DNA of 64,000 nt from Saccopteryx bilineata (GCF_036850765.1 NC_089490.1:278146482-278210481); one strand, 5' to 3'. Counted from the stretch's first letter, positions 11,431 to 23,854 are shown. Numbers and translations: made by a program. Notes: generated by a model from the sequence alone, not told the origin.

Positions 11431-11822
11431 CAGTGTGAGTTTGCTTGGGCTGCCATGGCAAAGTGCCACAGACCTGGTGTCTTCACCAACAGAAATTTCT
11501 AAGTGCATAGTTCCTGGGGCCAGAAGTCTGAGCTCCAGGTCTCAGCTGGGCTGGTTTCTTCTGAGACCTCTCTCCTTGGCTTGTAGAGGGTTCTCATTTC
11601 TTTATTCTTCATATGGTCTTCCCTCTTTGCACATCAGTATTCTAATTTTTTCTTCTTACAAGGACACCAGTCATTTTGGATTAGGGCCTATCATAATAAA
11701 TTCATTTAAATTAATTATCTATTTAAAGACCCTATTTCCAAATAGAGTGACATTCTAAGGTACTGAAGGTTAGAACTTCAACATAAGAATGAGGGGAAGG
11801 GGGCATCATTCAGTCCATCGCA
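11431..11822 (-). mobile_element. MLT1-like LTR (MaLR class), antisense
   Basis: Diagnostic pieces occur in reverse order: GGGCTGCCATGGCAAAGTGC at the start, then CTCTCTCCTTGGCTTGTAGA, AAGGACACCAGTCATTTTGG, AAAGACCCTATTTCCAAATA and ACATTCTAAGGTACTG. This is an ancient solo LTR of an endogenous retrovirus-like element; it encodes no protein. Confidence 0.88.
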
Positions 11823-12975
11823 TATATGAAGTGTCAGCATTAGAACAGAAGTAATGGGGTTGTTCAACACTTTTGATAAAGGTGAACACAACTGGTCTAT
11901 TAGTCTCTCGAAAGTAGAAATGGGAAAAACACATTACATTTCCCTATGGGTACGGGTGGTGAGCAATTCTTGCTGACAAGGGTTACTGTTCCGTTGGCAA
12001 TATGGCAGACATATCACATAGGGCATCTTGCAATGATATGCATCTATTTCTTCCCTGAATTCTGCTTTCACTGAAATTCCTTCTCTATATGTCTGATAAT
12101 AAGATGGACGGCAGCTTTTCTGGCACTAGGTTGAGTGCCTTTGAGTTATTGCATGGAGGAAACGATTTCTCTGACAAGAAAAAAAATGTGATGAGGTGAC
12201 ACTGGGTGTTTCAAAGTCTTCCTCAATATTGTATGAATATTGCATATGAGTATAACCTGGAACAAGGACAAGGGGAAAAAATTGGCTATGTCTCTGAGAA
12301 GCAAGAAACTAATGACCAGTCAACACTCATGAACTAAAGGAAATCTAAATGCTAGAAATTCAAATCAATGATTATTTGACAAGTACTAATTTTAAAGCCT
12401 ATCAATATAGGGTTTTAGCTTCAAATACTTTTGTAAAGTTGTTTCTCCATCTATTGGGAATTCTTTTCCAATTCTTATTACAATAACTTTTTATATGTTC
12501 CATACATTTTGAAAGCTTATTAAACATTTCCTAATCAAATTTAGACATCAAAGTTATATTTCCTCTTCTTTCTCACAATTACATTGCTACAATTCATGAG
12601 AAAACAATTCTCAAAAATTAGAGAGGTCTCTTTTTAGCTTGGACTGTTTCTTATGTTAATATAATAAAAATCTGCTCGAGTGAGATGAATCAGACTTGAA
12701 GGGGGTAGAAAACTGGCCAAAGGACCACTGTATGTAAATGAAAGTATAAAATTGAGATGTCCCATCTCGTGATTTAGAAGGGATACCAGTCGCTGAATGT
12801 ACTGGGATAGCTGTTTGTTTCAGGCTTTCTCACTTCTCCAAGTCAGCCAGTTACAGGGTGATTTCTTCCCCTCTTTCCTTTAACCTTTGAATTCTCTTGC
12901 TAGTGAGAACCTATCAAAGATCTGTTCAATAAGTGTCAAGTACTTCTACAGATTTTGTATCTGTGACAGGTAAAA
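11823..12975. other. Unassigned sequence
   Basis: Relatively repeat-free AT-rich stretch with no long ORF or recognised element. Confidence 0.45.
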
Positions 12976-13035
12976 CCTGCATTCATTCACTAAATATACA
13001 TTTATTTAGCTCTCATTCTTCCAGGTATTGTGCTA
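12976..13035 (-). repeat. L2 3'-end fragment, antisense
   Basis: CATTCATTCACTAAATATAC followed by CAGGTATTGTGCTAGA is the reverse complement of a degenerate L2 3' terminus. It abuts the MER5A-like element. Confidence 0.55.
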
Positions 13036-13036
13036 G

Positions 13037-13245
13037 ATTGGTTCTTCTCAACCAGGGCAATTCCTCCAAGCCCACCCCAAAGGACATTGGGGAGACATTT
13101 TTAGTGGTCACACTGAGGAGGGACTTTGCTGCTAGCACCCAACAGTAGAGACTAGAGATGCTGCCAAACATCCCACAATGCACAGGACATACCCTCCAGC
13201 ACAGACTTATCTGATCCAAATGCCAGTAGTGCCAAGTATGAAACA
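13037..13245 (+). mobile_element. MER5A-like hAT (Charlie) DNA element, sense
   Basis: GGTTCTTCTCAACCAGGGC at the start, GGAGACATTTTTAGTGGTCA in the first half and AATGCACAGGACATACCCTC in the second half follow MER5A order. It is an old non-autonomous copy without coding capacity. Confidence 0.85.
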
Positions 13246-14985
13246 CAATGTGGTAGATCCTTGTAATTAAAGAGAAACTCATAAATTGGTAGGAACTTTT
13301 AACTACACAGCTGAACCCTGCCTAAATTGCCAATCCAAAGAACTATGACTTGTTTGATGGCCTCCTAAGAGAAGACATAAATAGAGATGTGAGATCCAAG
13401 TCAGTGCCCATTCTATCAAAATTAAGGGCATTCCCTCTTCCAACAGCTAGAAGACAGTTCTTATTGGGTAGAGAACACCTCAAAAGTAGGAGGAGAATGA
13501 GGCACCCAGATTCCATGAGAGGTCATGGCTCATCTTTGGCAGGGGCACTTTTAGGTGTGATACTGTGAGCTAGGGACAGAGACTCTAAGTCTATAAAAAT
13601 AATGAGTACTTTAGAAAAAGGAGCACATCAGACTGGTCAAAATGGGCATCTGATAGGACAGTCACTTTAGGGAACCCTCGCTTTGTATAGCAGCTATGCC
13701 ATCCATCTGGGGTAAGCAATAGGATCACATTGAGACAAGAAGGAGGACAGGAGGACATCCAGGCAGAAGGATCCAACCATGTATACACAAAGAAAGCACC
13801 TTACCCAGCAGGAATGACTGCAAGAAAAGAGATAGACCAACACTTGGTCAGTTAAGATGGCTAGTCATTGAGTAGAACTTCAGAGGCCACCAGAAACCAT
13901 GTGACCATTCTCAGACTATGAAAGAACAGGTCTTTGGGAAAATTTGGCATTCTGTCACTCTCCAGTGGAAGACTCAGAGCCTTGCTAACATCGCATCCAT
14001 GCCCACAACTACCTTAGGTCAGATTTGACTGAATAAGGAGGCAGGGATGACTGTTAGAGATTTTGTTCATCTTCTTCAAAGATGAAGCATCTTAGCTACT
14101 AGATGAAATCCATGCTTTGAGAACTAATATTTTATAAGATTTACAGTTTAGGGCTGAGAGATTCAATTTTACACTAATAGAAAATGATTCCAATGTGGTC
14201 AAAGTTCTAAAGCTAATTCATAGTAACATCACACTAAATATTCATTACCCAGAACCCCTAGTTTGGAATCTTTTGAGTGCAATATGTTTTATTTAGATTA
14301 AATAAAAAATATTAATTGACGTTCTGATGAACAAGTGAAAAAATTAAGGGATAAAAATAAATGGAGTGATTTTCTTATAACTAGAAGAAGCTAGGATGAA
14401 ATATGAATTCAGATTGTAAGTGTTGACCCATGAGCTTCAGGGTGCATTAGATTTTTGTTTTATGTTATATTCATTCCAGTATTCTATACTACTCTCTCTT
14501 CTCTAAAAACTTACCTGTCCCCACAGTATCTTATTTTTTTTAATTGACCCATGTTCTTTATCTACTTCCTGCAGCAATAGCTCCATTGAGAAAAAAAATT
14601 TAAATATTACAAATGTAATTGGGTAAGGTGAAATAGATCCCATGAGCTGCTGGCTGCTCATGAGCTGCAGGGAGATTTAAGCATTTAAATGTAAATAGTT
14701 GAGGCCCTCACACAACAAAAAAAGCCATCTCATGCTGAATAAGCCAAATAAAATCATCCTAAATCTATAGATTTTTTAATAATCAGGAGCCTGCAGATTG
14801 CAAAAAAAAAAATAAGATATGAAAAATTTGTTCACACACACAAAATTAGACAGGTGGCCAATTAATATAAAACTGAGGTTCAGCCTACCTTAAAACTCAA
14901 ATAATGCAAATATATTTGTAGTTTCTCATTTTTTACTATCAGATTGCTAAAGCTTAAGAAGTTTGATAATACTCAGAGATGATAA
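13246..14985. other. Unassigned sequence
   Basis: About 1.7 kb with no recognised repeat. ORFs of 60-70 codons on both strands lack family motifs and flanking splice context. Confidence 0.45.
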
Positions 14986-15470
14986 GAGAGTTTGAAAACA
15001 GTCATTCTCATGCATTGTTCATAGGGATGTAAATTGGTAAACACTTCTTAATTGTCAGAATGTCAAATGGACAAATCCTATGGTGTCGTCATTTCACTCC
15101 CAGCAATCTATCTAACAGATGCGCATTCACACGTGTGCTCACAATACTATTATTCATTGCAGATTGTTTGTAACTGCAGAAAACCAAGCACAGGCTAAAT
15201 ATTCACTAGTGGCCAACTGGATATCGTTCTTTGGTGGAAAGACTACAGTCATTATTTCAAATATTTAAATAAATTTATATGTACTCTCAGGGATAGAACT
15301 TCAAAATATATTACTGCAAGACAAACAAGAAAATTTTATGTAGTGACTATTAACAAACCAACATTGGAAAACTATTGACGGTGGCTTCCCCTGAAGCATT
15401 GAGGGTGGAAATAGAGGGTGACTTCTAACATTTACACTGTACTCTTATGTCCTGTTTAAATTATTTCCCG
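14986..15470 (+). mobile_element. Old L1 (L1M/L1ME class) ORF2 end, sense
   Basis: Degenerate but ordered L1 C-terminal phrases: TCTCATGCATTGTTCATAGG, CACTCCCAGCAATCTATCTA, TTCATTGCAGATTGTTTGTA and CAAGCACAGGCTAAATATTC. All frames are broken. Confidence 0.7.
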
Positions 15471-15686
15471 AAAGCATGCATAAATTTCTTTCCTAATGAC
15501 TATTTATTGAAAGAAGTCATACTTTTTCAGAGATGCAAACTAAAAATGAAATTTGGTTCTGATTGAGTGTGTCTAAAAGTTCCCAAATCCTAAAGATCAC
15601 TTTGGTCAACCCAGTCCTGAGATTGGATGGTGGGTGGATCTAGGGTGACCAACTGCCCCAGCATGCTGGGACTGAGGGCTTTACAG

Positions 15687-15976
15687 CAGTGGTCCCCAAC
15701 CCCCGGGCCGCAGACTGGTACCAGTCCGTGGGCCATTTGGTACCAGTCTGCAGAGAAAGAATAAATAACTTACATTATTTCCGTTTCATTTATATTTAAG
15801 TCTGAACGATGTTTTATTTTTTAAAAATAACCAGATTCCCTCTGTTACATCCATCTAAGATTCACTATTGACGCTTATCTCGGTCACGTGAAACATTTAT
15901 CCCATCCTAAAGGCCGGTCCGTGAAAATATTTTCTGACATTAAACTGGTCCGTGGCCCAAAAAAGGGGGACCACTG
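15687..15976. mobile_element. Non-autonomous hAT DNA transposon, 290 bp
   Basis: The termini are inverted: CAGTGGTCCCCAAC at the left and GGGGGACCACTG at the right. A perfect 8-bp TSD, CTTTACAG, flanks the element at 15679-15686 and 15977-15984. Subterminal CAGACTGGTACCAGTCCGTG and CTGGTCCGTGGCCC add to the symmetry. There is no transposase, so mobilisation would have been in trans. The clean TSD and low decay suggest relatively recent insertion. Confidence 0.96.
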
Positions 15977-16100
15977 CTTTACAGGATACAGGGAATTCAG
16001 GGTTAAACTGGGACAAAACTGGGACAGGGCTGTCACCTTGTTGTTCTGGTGAGATGCAGAGACGTGGGTCAGCAAATTTTCTCTGCAGGGACCAAGTTTT

Positions 16101-16667
16101 GTTTTGTTTTGTTTTTAATAATTTTATTTTTTTAATGGGGTGACATCAATAAATCAGGATACATATATTCAAAGATAACAAGTCCAGGTTATCTTGTCGT
16201 TCAATTATGTTGCATACCCACCACCCAAAGTCAGATTGTCCTCTGTCACCTTCTATCTTGTTTTCTTTGTGCCCCTCCCCACCCCCTATCCCTCTCCCAT
16301 TCCCCCCCCCCATAACCACCACACTCTTATCAATGTCTCTTAGTTTCACTATTATGTCCCACCTACGTATGGAATAATACAGTTCCTGGTTTTTTCTGAC
16401 TCCACAGGCAAGAGAAGTGAAGGCAAAAATTAATGAATGGGACTACATCAGACTAAGAAGTTTTTGCTCAGCAAGAGAAACTGATAACAAAATAAACAGA
16501 AAGCCAACTAAATGGGAAATGATATTTTCAAACAACAGCTCAGATAAGGGCCTAATATCCAAAATATACAAAGAACTCATAAAACTCAACAACAAACAAA
16601 CAAACAATCCAATAAAAAAATGGGAAGAGGATATGAATAGACACTTCTCCCAGGAAGAAATACAAAT
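16101..16667 (-). mobile_element. L1 insertion with 5' inversion (twin priming)
   Basis: The 13-bp TSD GGGACCAAGTTTT lies at 16088-16100 and 16668-16680. The left part (16101 to about 16402) is L1 3' UTR and ORF2 end antisense, starting with the T-rich tail. The right part (about 16403-16667) is upstream ORF2 sense. Its frame includes [14 protein letters not shown] and ends at [12 protein letters not shown], the point where the copy at 47222 begins its ORF. The intervening ORF2 C-terminus is missing. Confidence 0.95.
16417..16667 (+). pseudogene. L1 ORF2 C-terminal fragment, inverted segment
   Basis: An open frame carries L1 ORF2 sequence located after the reverse-transcriptase domain, including [18 protein letters not shown] and [12 protein letters not shown]. 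It lacks the endonuclease, polymerase and terminal cysteine-rich region and then runs out into the flank. It has no catalytic capacity. Confidence 0.9.
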
Positions 16668-16680
16668 GGGACCAAGTTTT

Positions 16681-18779
16681 TTATGGGTGGGTTTTCCTTA
16701 GTTCCAGTTGGAGTTTGAAGAAAGCGTTAGCAAGACCCTTTAGTCCTCATACCTAAGCTGCAATCTCCCAAATCAGCCCTGTTAGAAATACGCTCAATGT
16801 TTTGATCTCCATCAGAACTTAGGACTAGAAGATGGGTGTTTGCTTTTAAACCTTCCTCAAACCCCCAACAAATAATTCTAGGATGTGACTACAGACTAGC
16901 ACCATTTTCCATATCAACAATTCTCTCTGCTCACCCCAGCTTTAAGAAATGCTGAGACTACCCAGAGCTCATAGTGGAGAGAGAAAGCTAAGTTGTGCTC
17001 ATACTGAGGACCAGGAATTGGCCTGGTTTTCAAGGCCAGCAACTCAAAAACCGCAGTAACTAGGTCGGTCACTACAAGGGCCCGAACATACACAAGGATA
17101 GGTGGAGTGCTAAGCAACTCCTGGAGTCACAGACAGCAAAGCATCATGGTTCCAGCTGCCCTGTTATCTCCTGAGCAAAACCCAAACGACCGGTGGGGAC
17201 CAGGCAGTGGCATTAGATGGGACAGCTGTGCTCCACCTAACTAGTACAGGCTTAGGGAAAACCACTTCTCACCAAGGGAGAAACTCCATCAAAAACCAAG
17301 GCAGAAGTTGAGTTGTACAGCCCTGAAGACCCAGGTGTATTTGAGTTGATGGAAAGGGGATCAGGGTGAAGCCAGAACTTAGTGAATATGTAGGTGCTTA
17401 GAACTCACCCCAAGCTACTTGATGGAGAGAGGATAACCTCAAGGCGAGTCCCACCGGCTCTGGGTGGGGACGGGGCTTCAGGCTTGGCTTGGCGGACAGT
17501 TACGGTAAGCAGGCCCTAACATCAGGTAATATTTTGAGATATTAAACAATATTTTCCTTGCATGTGGGTTTTCTCCCCCACTTCATTTCCCTTTACTCCA
17601 AAGTCTCCTCTGCAAACAGACATGTGTGTGTCCCTCTGCTTGTCTTTGCCCCAGGGGTGAGATATGACAATGTGAAGGACAGAAAGTTACTAAAATCTTG
17701 AAGTTTCTTATTTCTAACAGCAAGAACAGCTCTGAGGTCAAGAGAAGATTCCAGGCAGAGAGGAGATAAGCTTCCTTAAAACCAGAGAAGGAATCACTCC
17801 CGTGCCGAGTTGGGAGAGGAGTGGGGGGGGGGAGGGGGCAGGAGGACAAGGAGTGACATCTCCCCAGTGCAGCCCAGGCCTCAGGTTGAGCTGCCGCACT
17901 CTCAGAGGAAACTATGGGAGGACATGTGCTCCCAGGTGTTCCCACCACCACAGCCCAGGTCGTCTTAGACCGGAGAGCCTGCACACTTGAAGGAACCATT
18001 TCGAGAGCGCTAAGTGATGTCTCAACAGCTTCCAGGGAACTCTTGGCTGTATTTCTCCCTGAGCTTCTGTGCTACCTAACATTCTAGAACCATGGCATGG
18101 CCTATGGATGGAAGCAACACAAAATAACTCAGATTAACTATTGTACTGGCAGCTGTGGAGGCCCTGCCAGACCCCGGTGGCGCTTGCTTGTCCAAATCAC
18201 ACTATTTGCTCCAAGCCTCTCACTGTAACACATGTGACTCTGCCCGGGGCTGCTTCTCATCATGACTGCTGGTTGAGCTCACTCGTGGGGCCTCCATGTG
18301 AAACTGTATTTGTAGTGTCCAATGAAAGGGAGGGAACAGAAAGGACTGGACCATAAATATTCTGTCTTTATGGTGCAGACTCCTCCTGGGGTATGTCATC
18401 ATTCGCAGGCAGCCCAGGAAATCGAAATAAACTTCAAAGTCCAAAGGGGAAAAAAGAGGGCCCATGGAATAATCGTCAAATGAAATGAACTGACCACCAG
18501 GCACTTTGAGGCTTCTGGCTACTCCGCTGCCAAGAGGGTGAGCAGGTAAACATGGAAGGCGGACTCTGCTAGGTTGGACTCGGCTATAGACTGTCACTTT
18601 CTTCCAGCTCTCAAATAAGAATCACTGAAATGCTGTGCCATGGGGAAGATTCAGTTTTGCTCACTTCATTTTCATCCCTCCTACAGAGTTTTCTCCTGCA
18701 AATATGGAGATACTAATTTTCTTTAAAGGCAATATAACAAAATACACAGAGAGGAAAAAGAAAATGCATATCCTCATCA
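16681..18779. other. Unassigned sequence
   Basis: About 2.1 kb of comparatively GC-richer sequence with no recognised repeat or exon. A G-rich run lies near 17822-17838. Overlapping ORFs on opposite strands (125 and 138 codons) have no recognisable domain. Confidence 0.4.
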
Positions 18780-18789
18780 AGCAATGCTT

Positions 18790-19130
18790 TATTTTATTTT
18801 ATTTTGGGGGGTAAGAAGAGGGAGAGAGTGAGACAGACTCCCTCATGCACCCTGACCAGGATCTATCTATCTGGCAATCCCATCTGGAGCTGATGCTCAA
18901 CTACTGAGCTATTTTTAGCACCGGGGGCTGATACACTCCAACAGAGTGCAACTGGGGCCATGCTCAAGGTAGTTGAGCCACTTGAAGAGGGAGAGTGAGA
19001 GAAAGGGAAGGGGATCAGGGAGGGGGGGGAAGCAGATGGTTGCTTTTCCTGTGTGTCCTGACCAGGGATCAAACCCAGGACATCTATACACTGGACCAAC
19101 GCTCTATCCACTGAGCCACCAGCCAGGGCC
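18790..19130 (-). mobile_element. tRNA-derived SINE, type 2 (older variant), antisense
   Basis: It starts with an ATTTT-rich reversed tail and ends in GGCTCAGTGGATAGAGC-like sequence reading on the minus strand. AGCAATGC at 18780-18787 and 19131-19138 is a short TSD. The middle shares the older-variant phrases with the copies at 7227 and 55734. Confidence 0.9.
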
Positions 19131-19319
19131 AGCAATGCATTTTCAGGCACAGTGATGTATTTCTTTGGTACCACCAAACTTTCTCATACACTGATAAAAA
19201 GCTTTGTCAGGATCTTTACATGCCATCTACTGGGAGGCTTTGTCACAAAACACAGACAAGAAGTCTTTTTTCCTTTGTCCCATAACTGCCACCTTGGTTA
19301 GGCCCTCAACCCCCTTCTA

Positions 19320-19445
19320 ATCACTCATTCGCTCACTTCCTCAACGTGCATGTATTAAAGGCCTAGCGTGTGCTGAGCACCATGCTAGGCACTAGGAATA
19401 CAGAGATAGATGAAGCATGGGCCTAACAGTTGCCTGCTGGTCTTT
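19320..19445 (-). repeat. L2 3'-end fragment, antisense
   Basis: Degenerate CACTCATTCGCTCACTTCC, GTGCTGAGCACCATGCTAGG and ACTAGGAATACAGAGATAG keep the order of an antisense L2 3' end. Confidence 0.75.
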
Positions 19446-20120
19446 CCTATGTAAATAAAACTGGCCACAGAAGGCCTATTTCAACAGAACCCATATGGAT
19501 CAGAACCTGCTCTTCTTTTCATCATTTTTGGTTTTATCTAGTATCACCACCATCTACATTCTCTATGAAATAAAGACCTTGCATAAATTTTATATCATCC
19601 AGTATTAAACCTATTAAACCATTCAATCTTACAGCTTGAAATTAAGCTTTCTCTCTTCTCCTATATGTCAGATGTGCTTTCAGCAGCACGTAACAGAATG
19701 CCAAATTCCTAGTAGCTTAAATTCTTAATATATTGATTGTTTATGTAATGAGAAGTTACTTATGTAACAAGAAGTCCTAGGATCGATTGGTGACTCAGTA
19801 ATGTCACCAAACATGCAAGCTCTGACCACCCTCCACTCCACCACATCAAACACAGTGACTTGTCACTTCATTGCACAAAATCGCTTCAATGACTCTGTGC
19901 ATCATGTTCACACACAGTTATATTCAAAGGCAGAAAATTTCAGGAAGAAGTCAGGGAAATGCGGGTGAGTTCATTCTTCAGCACTTTTTATTTTTATCAG
20001 GATTGAAATTTTTTTCCCCCAGAAATTCTTCTACCAGACTTCTCACTAATTAGAAATGAGTCATTGAATCAGTCCCAATATTTCAATGATTTTATTTTTG
20101 AAGTATTTGTACATCAGTTT
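19446..20120. other. Unassigned sequence
   Basis: AT-rich, no recognised repeat or coding signal. Confidence 0.4.
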
Positions 20121-20131
20121 CTCTTTCTTTT

Positions 20132-20494
20132 TTATTTTTTATTTTTTGTACTTTTCTGAAGTGAGAAGTGGGTTTGCGGGGGGGATTTGGAGGGGGCAGA
20201 CAGACAGACTCTCACATGTGCCGGACCAGGATCCACCCTGCATGCCCACTAGGGGGCGATGCTCAGCCCATCTGGGGCATTGCTCTGCTGCAAATGGAGC
20301 CATCCTCAGCACCCCGGCCAACTTTGTTCCCATGGAGCCTTGGCTGCAGGAGGGGAAGAGAGAGACAGAGAAGAATGAGAGGGGGAGGGGTGGAGAAGCA
20401 GATGGGCACTTCTCCTGTGTGCTTTGGCTGGGAATCGAACCCAGGACTTTCACATGCCAGGCTGACGCTCTACCACTGAGCTAACCGGCCAGGG
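20132..20494 (-). mobile_element. tRNA-derived SINE, type 2, antisense
   Basis: Carries CTTTTCTGAAGTGAGAAGTG at the tail side, the CACTAGGGGGCGATGCTCAG block, and ends at GAGCTAACCGGCCAGGG, the reversed tRNA-like head. An 11-bp TSD (CTCTTTCTTTT) is at 20121-20131 and 20495-20505. Confidence 0.95.
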
Positions 20495-20594
20495 CTCTTT
20501 CTTTTCTCTAATTGCCAAATCTCCTTGGCAGTATTCTATTGAACCAATATCCTCCTCAAATCTATCCTCTACACAAATGCTAGCCCAATATTTA

Positions 20595-21062
20595 ATGTGG
20601 TAGCCTGACTTAAAGATGGCCACCAATGATCCTCGCCCCCTGATATTCACTTTCTGTGTTGTAGTCCCTGCCACATTGTCCCAGGGTCTGTGTGACCTAT
20701 AGAAGATGACAGAGTGATGGGATTCCACTTCTCAGGTTAGATTATAAAAGGCACTGTGATTTCCATCTTGCTCTTTCCCATTTATTGCCCAGGAAAGCAA
20801 GCCGCCACCTCTTGAAGATGCTCAGCAGCCCAGTGAGAGGTCCATATGGAGAAGAACCGAGGCCTCCTGCCCACAGCCACATGCGTGAGCTTGGCAGTGG
20901 GTCCTCCAGCCCCAGCTGCTATCCTGACTAACAAAGAAGCCATAGGCCAAACCACCCACCTAAGCTGCTCCTCAATTTCTGATCCAAGAGGATGTGAGAT
21001 AATAAAGGTTTGCTGTTTTGAGCCACTAAGTTTGAGGATCATGCTATTCCGCAATAAGTAAT
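20595..21062 (+). mobile_element. MLT1-like LTR (MaLR class), sense
   Basis: Contains GATGGCCACCAATGATCC near the start, CTGTGTGACCTATAGAAGAT, CTCTTTCCCATTTATTGC and a terminal AATAAAGGTTTGCTGTTTTG / GAGCCACTAAGTTTGAGG series. This is an MLT1C/D-like solo LTR with its polyadenylation region. No internal retroviral sequence was seen. Confidence 0.82.
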
Positions 21063-21840
21063 GAATTCACTTACCATGCTATTGACTTGCTTAAAACCTG
21101 CAAATAGTCCCCACCACCAGAGCAGAGGACCTGGTATTACCAGCAGGTGGGTTTTGGTACACAGAATATTTAAAACTATTTTGAACTGCCATTTCAAGAT
21201 CAGGAGAGGTCACATAAACATCAGAACATCTGGTCCACTAGCTCTACAAGTCCACAGAGCATCATGAACTGACTGGGCCAGCAAACTGGCAGGCACTCTC
21301 CAACTCACTGAGTGTCCTCCACTATTATTCCCTCAACAGTACTAAGGACACACACTAGTTACCATTTTTTAAACCCTGCTTGTCCTATTATTTTGGTTAT
21401 AACAGAGACACATTCTTCTGTACCCATGTTCCTTATCAAAAATGGGAAAACAAAAGAAAAACTAAAAGGACTCTGTTTTCAAAAATATTTGGGAGAACAC
21501 CTTTCTTCATAAAATGGAAAGCTCTCATGGGCTTAATATAAAAAGTAAATGTGTAAGAAACACAAGCAGGTCTCAGTTCACTTATTTATCTTACCTGCCT
21601 TGCCCCTTTGGACATCTGTGTTTATGATCCTGGATCTACAAAGCAATGGTGGCTTATTAATGCAGTCCATCTCCTCTGGAATCCAGCCTGGGCCATGGAT
21701 TTATTATGTTCACCATTCTGACTCATCACCCACTGTGAAGGTTTTGTGTTTCAACTCAGCAAGGCAATGGTACCCAGCTGTTTGGTCAAACACTAGTCTA
21801 GCTATTGCAAATGAAATTATTACTAAATGTTACTAACAAT
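21063..21840. other. Unassigned sequence
   Basis: No recognised repeat or exon. Confidence 0.4.
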
Positions 21841-22493
21841 TAAATTGGTTGGCTTTGAGTAATGCAGATTGCTCCCCATAACGTGGGTGGGCCTCATCCA
21901 ATCAGTTGAAGGCCTTAAGAGCAAAGATTAAGGCTTTCCAAATAAGAAGACTTTGGCCTCACAGCTGCAACATAGAAACTGTGCCTGAGTCTCCAGCCTC
22001 CCTGGCCTACCATGCTGAATTCAGATGTTAAGACTGCAATACTAATTCTTTTTTATTGTTGTTATTTTTATGAAATGAGAAGTGGGGAGACAGAGAGACA
22101 GACTCCCACATGCGTCCAACCAGGATCCACCCAGCATGCCCACCAGGGGGCAATGCTCTGCCCATCTGAGGTGTTGCTTCATTGCAACTAGAGCCATTCT
22201 AGCATATGAGGCGGAAGCCATGGAACCATCCTCAGTGCCCAGGCCAACTTTGCTCCAATGGAGCCTTGGCTTCAGGAGGGGAAGAGAGAGATAAAGAGAA
22301 AGGAGAAGAGGAAGGGTGGAGAAGCAGATGGGCGCTTCTCCTATGTGCCTGGCCGGGAATCAAACCTGGGACTTCCACACCCCAGGCTGACATTGCAATA
22401 CCAATTCTTATTTGCATTTCCTGGCTTCTGGCTCATTCAACAAATTTTGGTCCTGTTTCTCTGGAGAAATATGACTGCTATACATCCACTACT
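21841..22493 (+). mobile_element. Old LTR-like repeat, split by a SINE
   Basis: CCCCATAACGTGGGTGGGCC and CTCATCCAATCAGTTGAAGG near 21875-21910, and CTGTTTCTCTGGAGAAATAT near 22454, belong to a common mammalian repeat I recognise but cannot name reliably. A SINE at 22051-22393 divides it. Confidence 0.55.
22051..22393 (-). mobile_element. tRNA-derived SINE, type 2, antisense
   Basis: Flanked by TGCAATACTAATTCTT (22035-22050) and TGCAATACCAATTCTT (22394-22409), a 16-bp TSD with one mismatch. Contains CACCAGGGGGCAATGCTCTG and the GGAGAAGCAGATGGGCGCTT block. The tRNA-like head is shortened at the right end. Confidence 0.95.
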
Positions 22494-22852
22494 ATGAACT
22501 GAATTGTATCCCCCAAAATTCATGTGTTGAAGCCCTAACCCCAGAGAGATAGTATTTAGAAATGAAGTCTTTGTGATGTAACTGGGGTTAATTAGGTCAT
22601 GAAGTCAGATCCCTTATAACAGCAGTAACATTCTTATAAGAAGAGGAAGAGAGAGCCAATAAAAACATCAAAGAAGAGCCATATGAGGACCTACAGCAAA
22701 GGCAGTTGTCTGTATCTTAAGGAGAGAGCTCTCCCCACACCCTGACTGTGCTGGAACCTTGACCTTGAATTGTGAGAGAACAGATTTCCATTATTTAAAC
22801 CACTCAGTCTATGATATTTTGTTATGGTAGTCTGAGCAGACTCAGGTAACCA
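22494..22852 (+). mobile_element. MLT1-like LTR (MaLR class), sense
   Basis: Starts ATGAACTGAATTGTATCCCC, then CATGTGTTGAAGCCCTAACC, and ends with CCATTATTTAAACCACTCAG and a TTTTGTTATGGTAGTCTGAG terminus. The order is the mirror of the antisense copy at 11431. Confidence 0.88.
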
Positions 22853-22859
22853 CCTTCCC

Positions 22860-23185
22860 ACATTCCTCATACTCCCTGACTCTGTCCTCCATGCCCTTGG
22901 TCATGCCACTCCCTCCCACCCAGGACGTCTTACCCGTCACACCCTCAGCAATGCCTCCTCCTCCTTGGAGACTCAATTCAGCCATCACCTTGTCCAGGAA
23001 GCATCCCATGACTATGCAGACTGGGATGTGTGGTCCTCCTTGCTGATGCTCATTTTAAAGTCCCCCCCCACCACCATCTACACATTAAATTGGAACATAA
23101 TGACTTGCTTGATATGGCCATCTGGAGCAGGAACTGTCTCTTATTGTCTCCAATAAATGAATAAATAAATGGATGAATCCTAAGA
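22860..23185 (+). repeat. L2 3' end, sense
   Basis: CTTGTCCAGGAAGCATCCC, CATCTGGAGCAGGAACTGTC and terminal CAATAAATGAATAAATAAAT are the expected L2 3' phrases in order. Confidence 0.8.
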
Positions 23186-23854
23186 TATTATTATTGAGGA
23201 AGACAAACTGACAGAATAATTTTAGGCAAAACTAGTTTTATGAAATTATCATGTAAATCACTCTAGAATAGAATAAATGCTTTGTAATTTAGGGGGAAAC
23301 AGAAGGATTTTCTGGGCTTTTGGCAAAGCTTTTTCCTAACTAAATCATTTCATGCACAGCTTTTGCAAACACGTCTTCTGCTGGTCATAATTATGCGTCT
23401 CCCACTCCCCACTGTTTTGAATTACTTTGTGCTAACACCAAAATTGTTCCACAGAGAGTCGGATTTATTTGCTGAAATGCGATGAGGAGAAGTGGGATAA
23501 GAGGCATACTTCACATGCGGTGCTGGTCGCTAGCACAGCTGTATTTCTGAGAAAGATATTTTAGTCCTTTTGCTCCATTTCTTTTGTAATTTAATAACTG
23601 AAGTACAAAGCTCATGAAAGCTGTGAATGTGTTGGAAGGTCAGTGAGGAAAATCGTGAGCGATACAGTTAGGAGAGATGAGGGAGTTAAAATAACAGAGG
23701 AAATTGATCATTTATGATCTTCCTGGCCAATGGTTTATGGCTCAATGTCTGCTTCAGTAAAGACCCAACACTGGCTTATATCTACAAAAAGGTAGAACAA
23801 TTAACAAATTCAGGACAAAAATTTCTTTTGTTCTTACTGTAGTTATAATTATTT
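23186..23854. other. Unassigned sequence
   Basis: No recognised repeat; mixed AT-rich sequence without a coding signal. Confidence 0.4.
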
